Shown: positions 27,113 through 36,569, counted from the first letter of the stretch. The stretch: 64,000 bases of DNA from Sphingobium sp. CECT 9361 (GCF_918741285.1 NZ_CAKKNC010000001.1:806001-870000), one strand, 5' to 3'. Translations and numbers: made by a program. Notes: generated from the letters alone by a model not told the origin.

Positions 27113-28018
27113 TTAGCGCCCCCGCGTGAACCATACGATCCCGGCAAGGATCATCGCCATCCCGATAAAATGATACAGCGCCAGTTTCTCGCCCAGCAGT
27201 AGCACCGCAAGAAACGCGCCGACCAGCGGCATGGCATTGATGAACTGCCCGGAAACCGCGCTCCCCACCAGCGCCACGCCGCGCGTGTAGCAGATGTAGC
27301 CGATCACCGAGGGGACCAGCGCCACATAGGCTATCGCCCCCACTGCGCCCGGGCTCCAGACGATCCGTGCGCCTTCGGCAATCTCCCACGCGGCGAGCGG
27401 CGCGACGCACGCCGCTGCAATCAGGAACGTCACCGTCAGGAAGGCGAGGGGATGCACATCCGGGCGGCGCGGCAGCAATACTGTATAGCTCGCCCAGGCA
27501 ATCGACGCGATCAGGACAAGGATGTCGCCCATGTTGAGCTTCATGTGCAGCAACGTCTGCAGGCTGCCCTGCGCAACGACCACGCCAACACCGGCCATCG
27601 ATAATAGGGTGCCGAACAGGCGCTGCGTTGTCGTGCGTTCGCCGTTGAGCATCCATCCTATGATCAGGATCAGCGGCGGTGTCGAAGCCTGAATCAGCAG
27701 GGCGTTGCTGGCGGTCGTGTAATGCACGCCCAGATAGAGGAAGGTATTAAAGGCCGCGACACCCAGCAGGCCCAGCAGCAGCACCATGCGCCAATGCGCT
27801 TTCAGCACGGGCCAATCCCTGCGGATATGGTGCATCGCAAAGGGCATCACCACCAGGCTCGCGCCCACCCATCGACACGCGGTCAGCGTCATGGGCGGAA
27901 TGCTGTCGCGGACGGCGCGTCCCACGATGCTGTTTCCCGCCCATGTCAGGATCGTGATGCTCAACAACAGATAAGGTTGCTGCCACAGACGGGCAGCCAG
28001 GGCGCGCAAGGCGATCAC
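27113..28018 (-). CDS. EamA/DMT-family transporter
   Basis: 301 residues and ten TM segments in two EamA repeats (ITILTWAGNSIVGRAV in the first, GDILVLIASIAWASYTVLLPR in the second). The family exports metabolites such as amino acids; the substrate is unknown. The start is the GTG that overlaps the chorismate mutase stop (GTGA), so the two genes are coupled. The longer open frame upstream is the mutase gene read out of frame. Confidence 0.88.
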   Translation of the reverse strand: MIALRALAARLWQQPYLLLSITILTWAGNSIVGRAVRDSIPPMTLTACRWVGASLVVMPFAMHHIRRDWPVLKAHWRMVLLLGLLGVAAFNTFLYLGVHYTTASNALLIQASTPPLILIIGWMLNGERTTTQRLFGTLLSMAGVGVVVAQGSLQTLLHMKLNMGDILVLIASIAWASYTVLLPRRPDVHPLAFLTVTFLIAAACVAPLAAWEIAEGARIVWSPGAVGAIAYVALVPSVIGYICYTRGVALVGSAVSGQFINAMPLVGAFLAVLLLGEKLALYHFIGMAMILAGIVWFTRGR

Positions 28019-28293
28019 TGGTCCCGCGCGCGCTCGTGATGGCGGATGACTTCGTCGATGATGAAGCGCAGAAACTTCTCGGTGAAATCGGGGTCGAGGT
28101 TGGCGTCGATGGCAAGCTGGCGCAGCCGCGCCACCTGACGCTCCTCGCGGCCCGGATCTGCGGGGGGCAGGCTGTTGCGCGCCTTGTGTTCGCCCACGGC
28201 CTGCGTCACCTTGAACCGCTCGGCCAGCATGAACACCAGCGCCGCGTCGATATTGTCGATGCTTTGCCGATAGCGTTGCAGCGTCTCGTCCAT
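28015..28293 (-). CDS. Chorismate mutase, AroQ class
   Basis: 92 residues, all helical, the length of a stand-alone AroQ domain. It converts chorismate to prephenate for Phe/Tyr synthesis. YRQSIDNIDAALVFMLAERF and TQAVGEHKA carry the conserved Arg/Lys residues of helix 1, and EKFLRFIIDEVIRHHE is the last helix. Translation is coupled to the EamA transporter behind it, which hints that the transporter handles an aromatic compound (inference). Confidence 0.9.
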   Translation of the reverse strand: MDETLQRYRQSIDNIDAALVFMLAERFKVTQAVGEHKARNSLPPADPGREERQVARLRQLAIDANLDPDFTEKFLRFIIDEVIRHHERARDQ

Positions 28294-28426
28294 GCTTATC
28301 TCCCAAGTTCAGGCGCGCTTTTTGCCGGATCGCTCTGCCAAGGCAAGCCCCGCCAGCGCGAAAGGAAGGCAATCGGACCATTTAGCTGTTGCGTAATGCA
28401 TTGCGGATCGCCACTTACGCCCTGTC

Positions 28427-29452
28427 ATGACCGCAACGACCCCCGGAAATGTAGTGCGATTGGGCCGCGAGAGCGCCCCTTCGCTGGACCCCATCATGGC
28501 GCTGGTCGCCAATGGCATGAATAGCGTCAACAGCGTTATTCTGGACCGTATGCAATCGCGCATTCCGCTGATTCCCGAACTGGCCGGACATCTGATCGCG
28601 GGCGGCGGCAAGCGGATGCGCCCGATGCTGACTTTGGCCTGTGCTGAATTGCTGCAATATCCCGGCACGCGCCATCACAAGCTGGCGGCAGCGGTGGAGT
28701 TTATCCACACGGCGACATTGCTGCATGACGACGTCGTCGACGGATCGGGTTTGCGCCGGGGCCGTCGCACCGCGAACATTATCTGGGGCAACAGCGCCAG
28801 CGTGCTTGTCGGCGACTTCCTTTTCAGCCGTTCCTTCGAACTGATGGTCGAGGATGGCTCGCTCAAGGTATTGAAGATTCTGTCCAACGCCTCCGCCGTC
28901 ATCGCGGAAGGCGAAGTCAGCCAGTTGACCGCGCAGCGCAGGATCGAAACCGACGAGAATCACTATCTCGATATCATCGGCGCAAAGACGGCGGCGCTGT
29001 TCGCCGCTGCCTGCCGCATTTCCGCGGTCGTGGCGGAACGTGACGAAGCGCAGGAAATGGCGCTCGACGCCTATGGTCGTAATCTGGGCATTGCGTTCCA
29101 GTTGGTCGACGACGCGATCGATTACGAATCGGATGGCGCGACCATGGGCAAGGACGCAGGCGACGACTTCCGCGACGGTAAAGTCACGCTGCCCGTCATC
29201 CTCGCTTACGCACGCGGCGATGCAGAAGCCCGCGCCTTCTGGAAAGCCGCTATCGCGGGCCATCGCATATCCGACGAAGATCTTGCCCACGCGACGGGTC
29301 TGCTACGCACAACCGGTGCGATCGCCGACACCATGGCCCGCGCCCGTCACTACGGCCAACGCGCCATCGACGCCCTCGGCCCCTTCTCCAACGGTCAGGC
29401 GAAAGCCGCTCTTACCGAAGCCGTCGAATTCGCGATTGCGCGGGCATATTAA
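28427..29452 (+). CDS. Long-chain polyprenyl diphosphate synthase (IspB/decaprenyl type)
   Basis: 341 residues, trans-prenyltransferase fold. First Asp-rich motif DDVVD within LLHDDVVDGSGLRRGRRTAN, second DDAID within FQLVDDAIDYESD. GGGKRMRPML is the IPP-binding region. It makes the side chain of ubiquinone (Q10 in sphingomonads by general knowledge). It is transcribed away from chorismate mutase with 133 bases between them, where both promoters should lie. Confidence 0.92.
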   Translation: MTATTPGNVVRLGRESAPSLDPIMALVANGMNSVNSVILDRMQSRIPLIPELAGHLIAGGGKRMRPMLTLACAELLQYPGTRHHKLAAAVEFIHTATLLHDDVVDGSGLRRGRRTANIIWGNSASVLVGDFLFSRSFELMVEDGSLKVLKILSNASAVIAEGEVSQLTAQRRIETDENHYLDIIGAKTAALFAAACRISAVVAERDEAQEMALDAYGRNLGIAFQLVDDAIDYESDGATMGKDAGDDFRDGKVTLPVILAYARGDAEARAFWKAAIAGHRISDEDLAHATGLLRTTGAIADTMARARHYGQRAIDALGPFSNGQAKAALTEAVEFAIARAY

Positions 29453-29532
29453 GCAGGCGATGCAAGTTACTTGAGTTTAACATATAATTAGGTTTGGCGA
29501 CCTAGCTTGGCCATAATATGCTGGGAGCTATC

Positions 29533-29928
29533 ATGTCAGACATTCCGAAGTTGATTGGCGCGCCCATCGCACTCGGTATCGCGATTTTCAATTGGCCAAC
29601 TTCTCATTTCAAACCAACTGAGTCAGCCGCTGCGCGCATGGCGAAAATCTATACAGGTGTGCTCCCCAAGACGCTGGAAGGCGGTGTGACAGTTCAGGCG
29701 CCAAGGTCCGAAGGCGACATCCTGGTCTTCGAAGTGGCGTTGCCTTACGCGCCCTCATCTTCTCTAAATGAAGCAGAAATGGACCGCCTGATGCTCAACA
29801 GCGTCTGCGTCGCTGGCCGCGGGTTGACGTCTTTCTTCAAAGATGGCGGAAAGCTGCGCATGGATATTCGTTATGCCGGAATGCAGCCTTACGCGGGGTC
29901 GGTGATGACAAGCTGCCCAGTGTCATAG
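29533..29928 (+). CDS. Hypothetical protein, possibly exported
   Basis: 131 residues. The N-terminus is moderately hydrophobic (LIGAPIALGIAIFNWP) and could be a membrane anchor. The rest is mixed alpha/beta with a late Cys pair (SVCVAGRG, TSCPVS). GGGAGC sits four bases before the chosen ATG; an upstream ATG at 29518 would add five residues. I do not recognise a family. Confidence 0.5.
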   Translation: MSDIPKLIGAPIALGIAIFNWPTSHFKPTESAAARMAKIYTGVLPKTLEGGVTVQAPRSEGDILVFEVALPYAPSSSLNEAEMDRLMLNSVCVAGRGLTSFFKDGGKLRMDIRYAGMQPYAGSVMTSCPVS

Positions 29929-29975
29929 GCGGTTCTTCCTTGTTTGCATGAGGTGTCACCAGTACGGCTTTTCGG

Positions 29976-32420
29976 GTGATACTTCCGATCCAAGTCGTCC
30001 TACCGGACCTTCTCGCTACCTTGCGCAACGGCAGCAACGCCGTGCTGGTCGCCCCTCCCGGCGCAGGCAAAACGACAGCAGTCGCCCCTGCATTGCTCAC
30101 TGAACCGTGGTGCACTGGCCAAATCCTGCTCCTCTCCCCCCGCCGTTTGGCAGCCCGCGCCGCAGCGGAGCGTATCTCGGAAATGCTGGGCGAGGCACCC
30201 GGCGGCATCGTCGGCTATGCGACGCGTATGGACAGTCGCCAGTCGGCCCGCACCCGCTTGCTTGTCCTGACAGAAGGCATCTTCCGCAACCGGATACAGG
30301 ACGACCCGGAGCTTTCCGGCGTCTCCGCCGTGCTGTTCGACGAAGTGCATGAGCGCAGTCTGGACAGCGATTTCGGCCTCGCCCTCGCGCTGGATGCGCA
30401 AGAGGCATTGCGCCCCGATCTGCGGCTGCTGGCGATGTCGGCCACGCTGGATGGCGCGCGTTTCGCGGCGCTGATGGACGGTTGCCCGGTGATCGAGAGC
30501 GAAGGGCGGATGTTCCCGCTCGACCTGCGCCACATCGGCCGCGCCACCGAAAAACGGATCGAGGACGAAATGGCGGCGGCGGTGAAACGCGCACTGACCG
30601 AGGAAGCGCAAGGCGACATCTTGGCCTTCCTGCCCGGCGTCATGGAAATCGAACGCACGGCAGAGCGGTTGGCCGGATTGTCGGACGCCATCCGCGTGCA
30701 TCGCCTGCACGGATCGCTCGAACCGGCGCAGCAACGCGCGGCGCTCAAACCGGCCGGGGCAGGGGAGCGCAAGGTCATCCTCGCCACCAGCATTGCGGAG
30801 ACCAGCCTGACCATCGACGGCGTCCGCATCGTCATCGACAGCGGCCTCGCGCGCCGCCCGCGCTATGACCGAGCGGCAGGCGTCACGCGGCTCGTGACGG
30901 AAAAGGCCAGTCAGGCCTCCGCAACCCAACGTGCAGGCCGCGCCGCGCGACAGACACCCGGCGTCGCGTATCGGCTTTGGGAAGCGGCAGCGATGGCGGG
31001 GATGCCCCCTTTCGATCCGCCCGAGATACTCGAAAGCGACTTGTCCGCCTTGCTCCTCGACTGCGCACTGTGGGGCGTGAGCGATCCCGCGACGATGCGT
31101 TGGATCGACACGCCACCCGCCGCGGCGCTGTCCGAAGCGCGCATACGCTTACAGGCGCTCGATGCCCTCGATGCCGACGGGCGGATCACGCCGCATGGGC
31201 GTCAGATCGCCACGCTGCCGCTCGCCCCGCGCATCGCCCATATGCTGGTCCGCGCAGCGGAACGCGACCTTGCGCAGACCGCGGCTGAGATCGCGCTGCT
31301 GCTGGGTGAGCGCGGGCTGGGCGGCACGGATACGGATGTCGCGCATCGACTTATGCGGTGGCGCCGCGAAGGTGGACCGCGCGCAGAGGCAGGTCGCAAG
31401 CTCGTCAAACGATGGATCGGCTTAGTGGGAGGCAAACCGGGCCGCAGTGATGGCGATGCCGTCGGCTTATGCCTCGCGCTGGCCTTCCCCGACCGCGTGG
31501 CAAAGCGTCGCTCCGCCGATGGCGCGCAATGGGCAAGCGTAGGCGGTCGCGCTTTCAAGCTCGATCCGCTCAACCCGCTGGCACGCGAGGAATGGCTGGC
31601 AATTGGCGAAGTGCAGGGCAACGCCGCCGGTGCCCGCATCCTCTCCGCCGCACCGATAACCGAAGCCGATGTGCTGGCGCTGTTCGGCGACCGCGTGGCC
31701 GAACATCGCACAGTGCGCTTTAAGGCGGAGACGGGCGGCATCGAAGCCTTGCGTGAACGCCGACTGGGCGCACTGCGACTGACATCGGGTTCGGATGACA
31801 AGCCCGATCCGCAGGCGGTCGCCACCGCTTTGCTGGACGGAGTCCGTGCTGGAGGTGTCGACTTATTACCATGGTCGGAGGCTGCACAGTCGCTGCGGAT
31901 GCGCGCGGCCTTTGCCGGGGTGGACGCCCTCTCGGATGCGGCATTGCTGGAAACGCTCGACGACTGGCTCCCGCCGCTTCTGATCGGACGCCGCCGCTTG
32001 TCCGATGTCGACCGCTCCGCGCTCTCCCAAACGCTGGAAAACATCATCGGCTGGGACGGCAAGCAGCGGATCGAGCGCCTTGCCCCGCCCGATTTCGTCT
32101 CGCCCGCAGGCAGCCGCCACGCCATCGATTACATGGCGGAGGGCGGCCCGCGCGTCGAATTGCGCGTGCAGGCGCTGTTCGGGCTGGCGACGCACCCCTG
32201 CGTCGGCGACATGCAGGTGCCGCTGGTATTCAGCCTTACATCGCCGCCCGGACGCCCCATTCAGACGACGCGCGATCTGCCGGGGTTCTGGGCAGGAAGC
32301 TGGTCTGCGGTGGCCAAGGAAATGCGCGGCCGCTATCCGCGCCACCCCTGGCCCGACGATCCTGCCGCCGCAGCCGCCACGCTCCGCACGAAACGCGCCA
32401 ACGCACGCGGGAAATCTTGA
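29976..32420 (+). CDS. hrpB: ATP-dependent helicase HrpB
   Basis: 814 residues, DExH-box RNA/DNA helicase. Motif I APPGAGKTTA (near 28), motif II DEVH (DEVHERSLDSDFG), motif III MSATLDG, motif VI QRAGRAAR. The HA2/HrpB C-terminal domains complete the usual length. The first codon is GTG (ILPIQVVLPDLLATL). The cellular role of HrpB is poorly defined. It stands alone, with the complex I accessory gene following on the same strand. Confidence 0.93.
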   Translation: MILPIQVVLPDLLATLRNGSNAVLVAPPGAGKTTAVAPALLTEPWCTGQILLLSPRRLAARAAAERISEMLGEAPGGIVGYATRMDSRQSARTRLLVLTEGIFRNRIQDDPELSGVSAVLFDEVHERSLDSDFGLALALDAQEALRPDLRLLAMSATLDGARFAALMDGCPVIESEGRMFPLDLRHIGRATEKRIEDEMAAAVKRALTEEAQGDILAFLPGVMEIERTAERLAGLSDAIRVHRLHGSLEPAQQRAALKPAGAGERKVILATSIAETSLTIDGVRIVIDSGLARRPRYDRAAGVTRLVTEKASQASATQRAGRAARQTPGVAYRLWEAAAMAGMPPFDPPEILESDLSALLLDCALWGVSDPATMRWIDTPPAAALSEARIRLQALDALDADGRITPHGRQIATLPLAPRIAHMLVRAAERDLAQTAAEIALLLGERGLGGTDTDVAHRLMRWRREGGPRAEAGRKLVKRWIGLVGGKPGRSDGDAVGLCLALAFPDRVAKRRSADGAQWASVGGRAFKLDPLNPLAREEWLAIGEVQGNAAGARILSAAPITEADVLALFGDRVAEHRTVRFKAETGGIEALRERRLGALRLTSGSDDKPDPQAVATALLDGVRAGGVDLLPWSEAAQSLRMRAAFAGVDALSDAALLETLDDWLPPLLIGRRRLSDVDRSALSQTLENIIGWDGKQRIERLAPPDFVSPAGSRHAIDYMAEGGPRVELRVQALFGLATHPCVGDMQVPLVFSLTSPPGRPIQTTRDLPGFWAGSWSAVAKEMRGRYPRHPWPDDPAAAAATLRTKRANARGKS

Positions 32421-32476
32421 CGGACCGGCGCTTTTCGGGGCAAGGCCAAACCGCACATCGACTCCCGGAGACCATC

Positions 32477-32755
32477 GTGACGGCACGTATTTATCAGACG
32501 CCCAAAAATGCGATGCAATCGGGCAAGGCGAAGACCGGCATCTGGGTGCTGGAATTCAAGCCGACCGAACCCAAGCTGCCCGATCCGCTGACGGGCTGGG
32601 CTGGCTCGGGTTACACCGAGGAACAGGTGATCCTGAAGTTCCCTTCGCAGGACGCGGCAAAGGCCTATGCCGAACGCGAAGGCATCGACTACACCGTCGT
32701 CATCACACCGCCCAAGACGCTGAAGCTCCAGGCTTATGCGGATAACTTCCGCTAA
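32477..32755 (+). CDS. ETC complex I subunit (NDUFS4-like accessory protein)
   Basis: 92 residues, alphaproteobacterial relative of the 18-kDa mitochondrial subunit. RIYQTPKNAMQSGKAKTGIW and DPLTGWAGSGYTEEQVILKF are the conserved blocks; the rest runs to YADNFR. It stabilises NADH dehydrogenase I. GGAG lies eight bases before the GTG. It is convergent with the nudix gene, three bases away. Confidence 0.88.
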   Translation: MTARIYQTPKNAMQSGKAKTGIWVLEFKPTEPKLPDPLTGWAGSGYTEEQVILKFPSQDAAKAYAEREGIDYTVVITPPKTLKLQAYADNFR

Positions 32756-32758
32756 GTT

Positions 32759-33310
32759 TTACGTGTCGGCTTTTAGAAAGCTGCCGCCGAGCAACAACAG
32801 CATCTTGACGTCGATGGCGTAACCCCTGGCGCGCAGATCCTCGACATAGCGCGGCAGGGTATCGAGGGGGACACGGTGGACGATAATGTCCTCGCCTTCC
32901 ACCCCGCCGCCTTCGCTGACCTTAGTCAGTCCGTTTGCACGGAACAGCGTGAAGCTTTCCGATACCATGCCCGGCGAACTGAAAAACTCCCCCAGCTTCG
33001 TCATGGTTTCGGCACGATAGCCTGTCTCTTCTTCCAGCTCACGGCTGGCGGCGACGGCATTGTCTTCGTCGGGCGCATCGCCATCGCCCACAAGGCCAGC
33101 GGGCAATTCGATGCACCGCCGCGCCAAAGGCACGCGATATTGATCGACCAGCAGGATATGGCCGTCATCCACTGCCACGATCACCGCTGCCTGAATGCCG
33201 CGCGCCCGCCCGACATATTCCCACTTTCCGCGCCGCTTGGCCGTGATGAAGCGGCCTTGCCACATAGTCTCTTCAGGCTGCTGCATGTCGTCGGGAATGG
33301 GCAGGGTCAT
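32759..33310 (-). CDS. NUDIX hydrolase, ADP-ribose pyrophosphatase-like
   Basis: 183 residues. The Nudix box is present with an expanded loop: ELPAGLVG, then AASRELEEETGY supplying REx2EE. The SSPGMVSESFTLFRA segment after the box is typical of ADP-ribose/NDP-sugar pyrophosphatases. Its ATG overlaps the stop of the second TPM gene (ATGA), making it the last member of the lemA-TPM-TPM-nudix unit. Confidence 0.88.
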   Translation of the reverse strand: MTLPIPDDMQQPEETMWQGRFITAKRRGKWEYVGRARGIQAAVIVAVDDGHILLVDQYRVPLARRCIELPAGLVGDGDAPDEDNAVAASRELEEETGYRAETMTKLGEFFSSPGMVSESFTLFRANGLTKVSEGGGVEGEDIIVHRVPLDTLPRYVEDLRARGYAIDVKMLLLLGGSFLKADT

Positions 33311-33993
33311 AGTTCGATCAGTCGGTCCGGTAATTCATTGCGGTCGTCCGCGCTGCGCGGGAAATGTTGAGCCAGTACGACGCCGACTTGTTCGACGGCC
33401 AATGCCATACCTTTGCCCGGATGGCCTGCGCGCACCTCGGCGATCAGCGCTGCCATCGCGTCGCCCCACACTTCAGGCGCAACCTTGTCATTGATGGCAG
33501 CGTCGGCCACGATTTCGGAACGGTGCTCGTCCAGCGAGAGGTAGATCAGCACGCCGGTCTTGGCCCGCGTGCGCGCTTCGACAGCGGCACGGAACAGGGT
33601 GATCGCGCGCCGCCTTACCCGTCGCGCCTTGGTGGACTTCGGCGTCAGCATCATCCGTAACGGCATGATCGCCAGCAGGTAACGGACAGCCAGTAACTTG
33701 ACGATCAGCAGGCAGAGTAAAGCCGTCAGGAATTTCCAGTCGGCCAGTTCATGCTCCCAACTGCCCAGCAGGGTCAGCACGACATGTTCGAACCATTTCG
33801 GGAACGCTGCGACCAACGATACCGTCAGCAGCATAGCCGCCACCGCCCAATGCAGGCCAGCATCGTGATAACTGTCGGATCGGCGCGCCACGATCGTCAC
33901 GATTTCGCCATCGCTGCTCGCTTCCGCGCGCCCGACGGCGCCCGTCACGAGGTCATGATCGGCTTCGGAAAGGCGCTTGAAACTCACCATCAC
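33307..33993 (-). CDS. TPM-domain protein with two TM helices (COG3762-like)
   Basis: 228 residues. An N-terminal cytoplasmic stretch with AVGRAEASSDGEIVTIVARR is followed by two TM helices (AVAAMLLTVSLVAAFP, FLTALLCLLIVKLLAV). The second half has the TPM-type ARTRAKTGVLIYLSLDEHRSEIVAD. It overlaps its neighbours by four bases on both sides. TPM (TLP18.3/Psb32/MOLO-1) proteins are linked to photosystem repair and phosphatase activity in plants; in bacteria they travel with LemA and act at the membrane. Confidence 0.85.
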   Translation of the reverse strand: MMVSFKRLSEADHDLVTGAVGRAEASSDGEIVTIVARRSDSYHDAGLHWAVAAMLLTVSLVAAFPKWFEHVVLTLLGSWEHELADWKFLTALLCLLIVKLLAVRYLLAIMPLRMMLTPKSTKARRVRRRAITLFRAAVEARTRAKTGVLIYLSLDEHRSEIVADAAINDKVAPEVWGDAMAALIAEVRAGHPGKGMALAVEQVGVVLAQHFPRSADDRNELPDRLIEL

Positions 33994-34787
33994 CAGTCCC
34001 CCGATGCGCCACCGCCGCCAAAGCTGCCGCCGCCGCCCGAAAAGCCACCACCGCCGCCAAATCCGCCGCCACCCCAGCCGGAACCTCCACTATCGCCCCA
34101 ACTCGAACCGCCGACGCTTGGTCCCCAGATCACGATAGGCATCCCACTGCGACGATGCCGTTTCCCCCCGCGCCGTCCGAATATCGCAGGCAGTACGAAG
34201 AACAGCAGAATGACGATCCAGAAAATCACCATGAAGCCGCCGCCGCTGTCGCGGTCGCTCTTCTGTCCCTGCTCAGCAGCAACGGCCTGCGCCCGCGCTT
34301 CCTCGGGCGGCAATGTCAGGAGGGTCGCGATTGCACTCGCGCCTGCCTCTATCCCGCCGGGATAGTCGTTCGCTTTGAAGTACGGCACTACGTTCTCGCG
34401 AATGATGCGCGAAGAAAGGGCATCGGTCAGAATGCCTTCCAGACCGTAGCCAACTTCGATCCGCACCTTCCGTTCATTGGGCGCGACGATCAGCAATGCG
34501 CCGGTATTCTTGTCCTTTTCGCCGATGCCCCAGTTGCGGCCGAGCTGGTATCCATAATCGGCAATGTCATAATCCTGCAGGCTGGGGATCGTGACGACCA
34601 CCAGTTGCCGTCCGCTCTGCTGTTCCAGCGCAGCGAGCTTGTCGGTCAGCGCCTTCTCACGGGCCGGATCGAGCAGATTGGCCGCATCGACCACACGACC
34701 CGTCAGCTTGGGAAACTCCTGCGCCCATGCGCTCGGGGCGAGTGCTATCAGCACCCAGAGCAGGCAGAGGCGCAGGACTGTTTTCAC
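33990..34787 (-). CDS. TPM-domain protein, YgcG type
   Basis: 265 residues. A signal peptide (LCLLWVLIALAPSAWAQ) precedes the TPM domain (FPKLTGRVVDAANLLDP, RQLVVVTIPSLQDYDIADYGYQLGRNWGIG, APNERKVRIEVGYGLEG). A TM helix (FMVIFWIVILLFFVLPAIF) and a Gly/Ser-rich tail of repeated GGGG units follow, which is normal for this group. It starts 10 bases after the lemA stop. Confidence 0.9.
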   Translation of the reverse strand: MKTVLRLCLLWVLIALAPSAWAQEFPKLTGRVVDAANLLDPAREKALTDKLAALEQQSGRQLVVVTIPSLQDYDIADYGYQLGRNWGIGEKDKNTGALLIVAPNERKVRIEVGYGLEGILTDALSSRIIRENVVPYFKANDYPGGIEAGASAIATLLTLPPEEARAQAVAAEQGQKSDRDSGGGFMVIFWIVILLFFVLPAIFGRRGGKRHRRSGMPIVIWGPSVGGSSWGDSGGSGWGGGGFGGGGGFSGGGGSFGGGGASGDW

Positions 34788-34797
34788 GGTTGGGATA

Positions 34798-35406
34798 TCA
34801 GTTGCCGAAATCGACCTTGGGCGCTTCTTCGGCTCCCGGTGTCGTCGCCTGATACGGAGTCATCGGCTTTGCGCCGTGGATCAGCTTCGCACCAATGGCG
34901 TCAGGGAACGTGCGGATGCGTGTGTTATAGGCCCGCACCGCTTCGTTATAATCGCGCGTCGCGACGGCAATGCGGTTTTCCGTCCCTTCAAGCTGCGATT
35001 GCAGTTCGAGGAAGTTGGCGTTGGTCTTCAGGTCCGGATAGGCTTCGACATTGGCAAGCAAACGGCCAAGGCCCTGCGAAAGCTGACCCTGCGCCTGCTG
35101 GAACTGGGCCACCTTGGCCGGATCGGACAGATCGTCGGCGCTCACCTGAACCGACGTCGCCTTGGCGCGGGCTTCGGTTACGCGGACGAGTGTATCCTGC
35201 TCTTGCTTGCCAGCCGCCTTCACGGTGGCGACGAGATTGCCGATCAGGTTCGACCGGCGCTGATATTGGGTCTGAACGTCGGCCCACTTCGCCTTTGCAA
35301 CTTCTTCTGCCGCCGGCACACTGTTGATGCCGCAGGACGCCAGCGTCAGCGCGGCAACCATCGTGAACAGGGCGGGGGCCAAACGGCGTATCGTCTTAGG
35401 CAACAT
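34798..35406 (-). CDS. lemA: LemA-family lipoprotein
   Basis: 202 residues. A signal peptide with lipobox LASC (Cys near 25) is followed by the LemA four-helix bundle (YQRRSNLIGNLVATVKAAGKQEQDTLVRVTEARAKA) and the C-terminal RTFPDAIGAKLIHGAKP. GGAGAG precedes the chosen ATG. It leads the operon with two TPM genes and a nudix gene. LemA-TPM pairs are widely conserved; their biochemical role is not established. Confidence 0.9.
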   Translation of the reverse strand: MLPKTIRRLAPALFTMVAALTLASCGINSVPAAEEVAKAKWADVQTQYQRRSNLIGNLVATVKAAGKQEQDTLVRVTEARAKATSVQVSADDLSDPAKVAQFQQAQGQLSQGLGRLLANVEAYPDLKTNANFLELQSQLEGTENRIAVATRDYNEAVRAYNTRIRTFPDAIGAKLIHGAKPMTPYQATTPGAEEAPKVDFGN

Positions 35407-35533
35407 CGAAACTCTCCCCAAGGAACAGGTTAGCGCACAAGTAAGGGGTCCGACGGTCCTCCGCAACTGGACAACATCTTTATCCTTCTGCATCGTTACG
35501 ACGCAGTTGAACTGGACGACATGGGGATGAGAG

Positions 35534-35989
35534 ATGACGATAGTTTCTGAATTCAAGGCTTTCGTGGCGCGAGGCAATGTGCTGGATCTGGCGATCGGCG
35601 TGATCATCGGCGGCGCCTTTGCCACGATAACCAAGTCCGTGACGGACGATCTCATCATGCCTGTGGTTGGCTGGCTGTTCGGCGGTGTCGATTTTTCGAG
35701 CTACTTCATCCGGCTCGGTGCGATACCCGAAGGCTTCAAAGGGTCGCCCGAGAGCTATGCCGACTTGAAAACCGCAGGAGTCGCGATGCTCGGATGGGGA
35801 GCTTTCCTTACGGTCGTCGTCAATTTCCTGATCCTGGCGTTCATCATTTTTCTGCTGATGAAGGGCGTGAACAGGCTTTTGGTCGCTGAAAAGCCAGCCG
35901 AAGCGGCAGCCGCTCCCACGCCGGAAGACATCGTTCTCCTGCGTGAAATTCGCGATTCCCTCCAGAAAGGCGGCACCAAGCCCCTGTAA
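35534..35989 (+). CDS. mscL: Large-conductance mechanosensitive channel MscL
   Basis: 151 residues, two TM helices. [23 protein letters not shown] is the diagnostic amphipathic N-helix plus TM1. TM2 is [25 protein letters not shown]. The C-terminal helix ends [14 protein letters not shown]. The channel opens under hypo-osmotic shock. It is divergent from lemA. Confidence 0.96.
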   Translation: MTIVSEFKAFVARGNVLDLAIGVIIGGAFATITKSVTDDLIMPVVGWLFGGVDFSSYFIRLGAIPEGFKGSPESYADLKTAGVAMLGWGAFLTVVVNFLILAFIIFLLMKGVNRLLVAEKPAEAAAAPTPEDIVLLREIRDSLQKGGTKPL

Positions 35990-36026
35990 AAAGTGCGGGT
36001 GTAAAGTTTCGGATGCGACGAGCGGT

Positions 36027-36051
36027 GGAACCTTCGCGGTGGAAACCGGTT
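36027..36051 (+). promoter_or_regulatory. EcfG-type promoter of the coiled-coil lipoprotein gene
   Basis: GGAAC (36027-36031), 17-base spacer, GTT (36049-36051, preceded by G rather than C). It matches GGAAC-N16/17-cGTT at all but the least conserved base. It lies about 87 bases before the lipoprotein ATG, in the gap after mscL. Confidence 0.55.
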
Positions 36052-36137
36052 GAAGCGACTTGGATGATTGCCGCACATTCCGCGCGATTGCCCAAATGTG
36101 CATATCTGCCCCTGGGGGCCCAACAGGAGAATGATCC

Positions 36138-36407
36138 GTGAAAACCTTTGTCAAAGTGCTCGGCCTTGTCAGCCTTGTCAGCCTTGCCGCTTGCGATTCC
36201 AAGCAGGAAAACAAAGTTGAAAATGCTTACGAAAACCAGGCCGATGCTCTGGAGAACCAGGCTGACGCGGTAAGGGACAGCACGGAAAACATGGCTGACA
36301 ACGCTGAAGTCGCTGGTGAAAACAAGGCCGATGCGCTTGAAGAAAAGGCCGATGCGACCCGCGAAGCAGGCGAAGCCGCTGGCGATGCGGTCGAAAACAA
36401 GATGTAA
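36138..36407 (+). CDS. Small coiled-coil lipoprotein
   Basis: 89 residues. A signal peptide with lipobox LAACDS (Cys near 19) is followed by a low-complexity Ala/Glu/Asn/Asp helix made of repeated units such as ENQADALENQADAV and ENKADALEEKADAT, in the style of Lpp or other periplasmic coiled-coil spacers. An EcfG-type promoter lies upstream and a strong terminator follows, so it is monocistronic. A stress-induced envelope role is an inference. Confidence 0.85.
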   Translation: MKTFVKVLGLVSLVSLAACDSKQENKVENAYENQADALENQADAVRDSTENMADNAEVAGENKADALEEKADATREAGEAAGDAVENKM

Positions 36408-36440
36408 TCTTGGATGTTCGACCTATGTCGAACATGAATG

Positions 36441-36474
36441 GGGAGCCGCACCGCAAGGTTCGGCTCCCTTTTTC
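36441..36474 (+). terminator. Rho-independent terminator of the lipoprotein gene
   Basis: GGGAGCCG and CGGCTCCC pair around a short loop and are followed by TTTTTC. The terminator begins 33 bases after the lipoprotein stop. Confidence 0.85.
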
Positions 36475-36569
36475 ATGCGTCCGGGCAGTTCTCGCCGTCG
36501 ATCCGCGGTTAGTCACTTTTAATTCAGGCAATAGCGCCTATATGCAAATTGTCGGGTTCGCCCGACTAT

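Noticed and set aside
36551-36566. GTCGGG-TTCG-CCCGAC hairpin as an independent terminator
   Set aside because: No T-run follows and the lipoprotein gene already has a strong terminator; it is more likely part of the tmRNA precursor leader.
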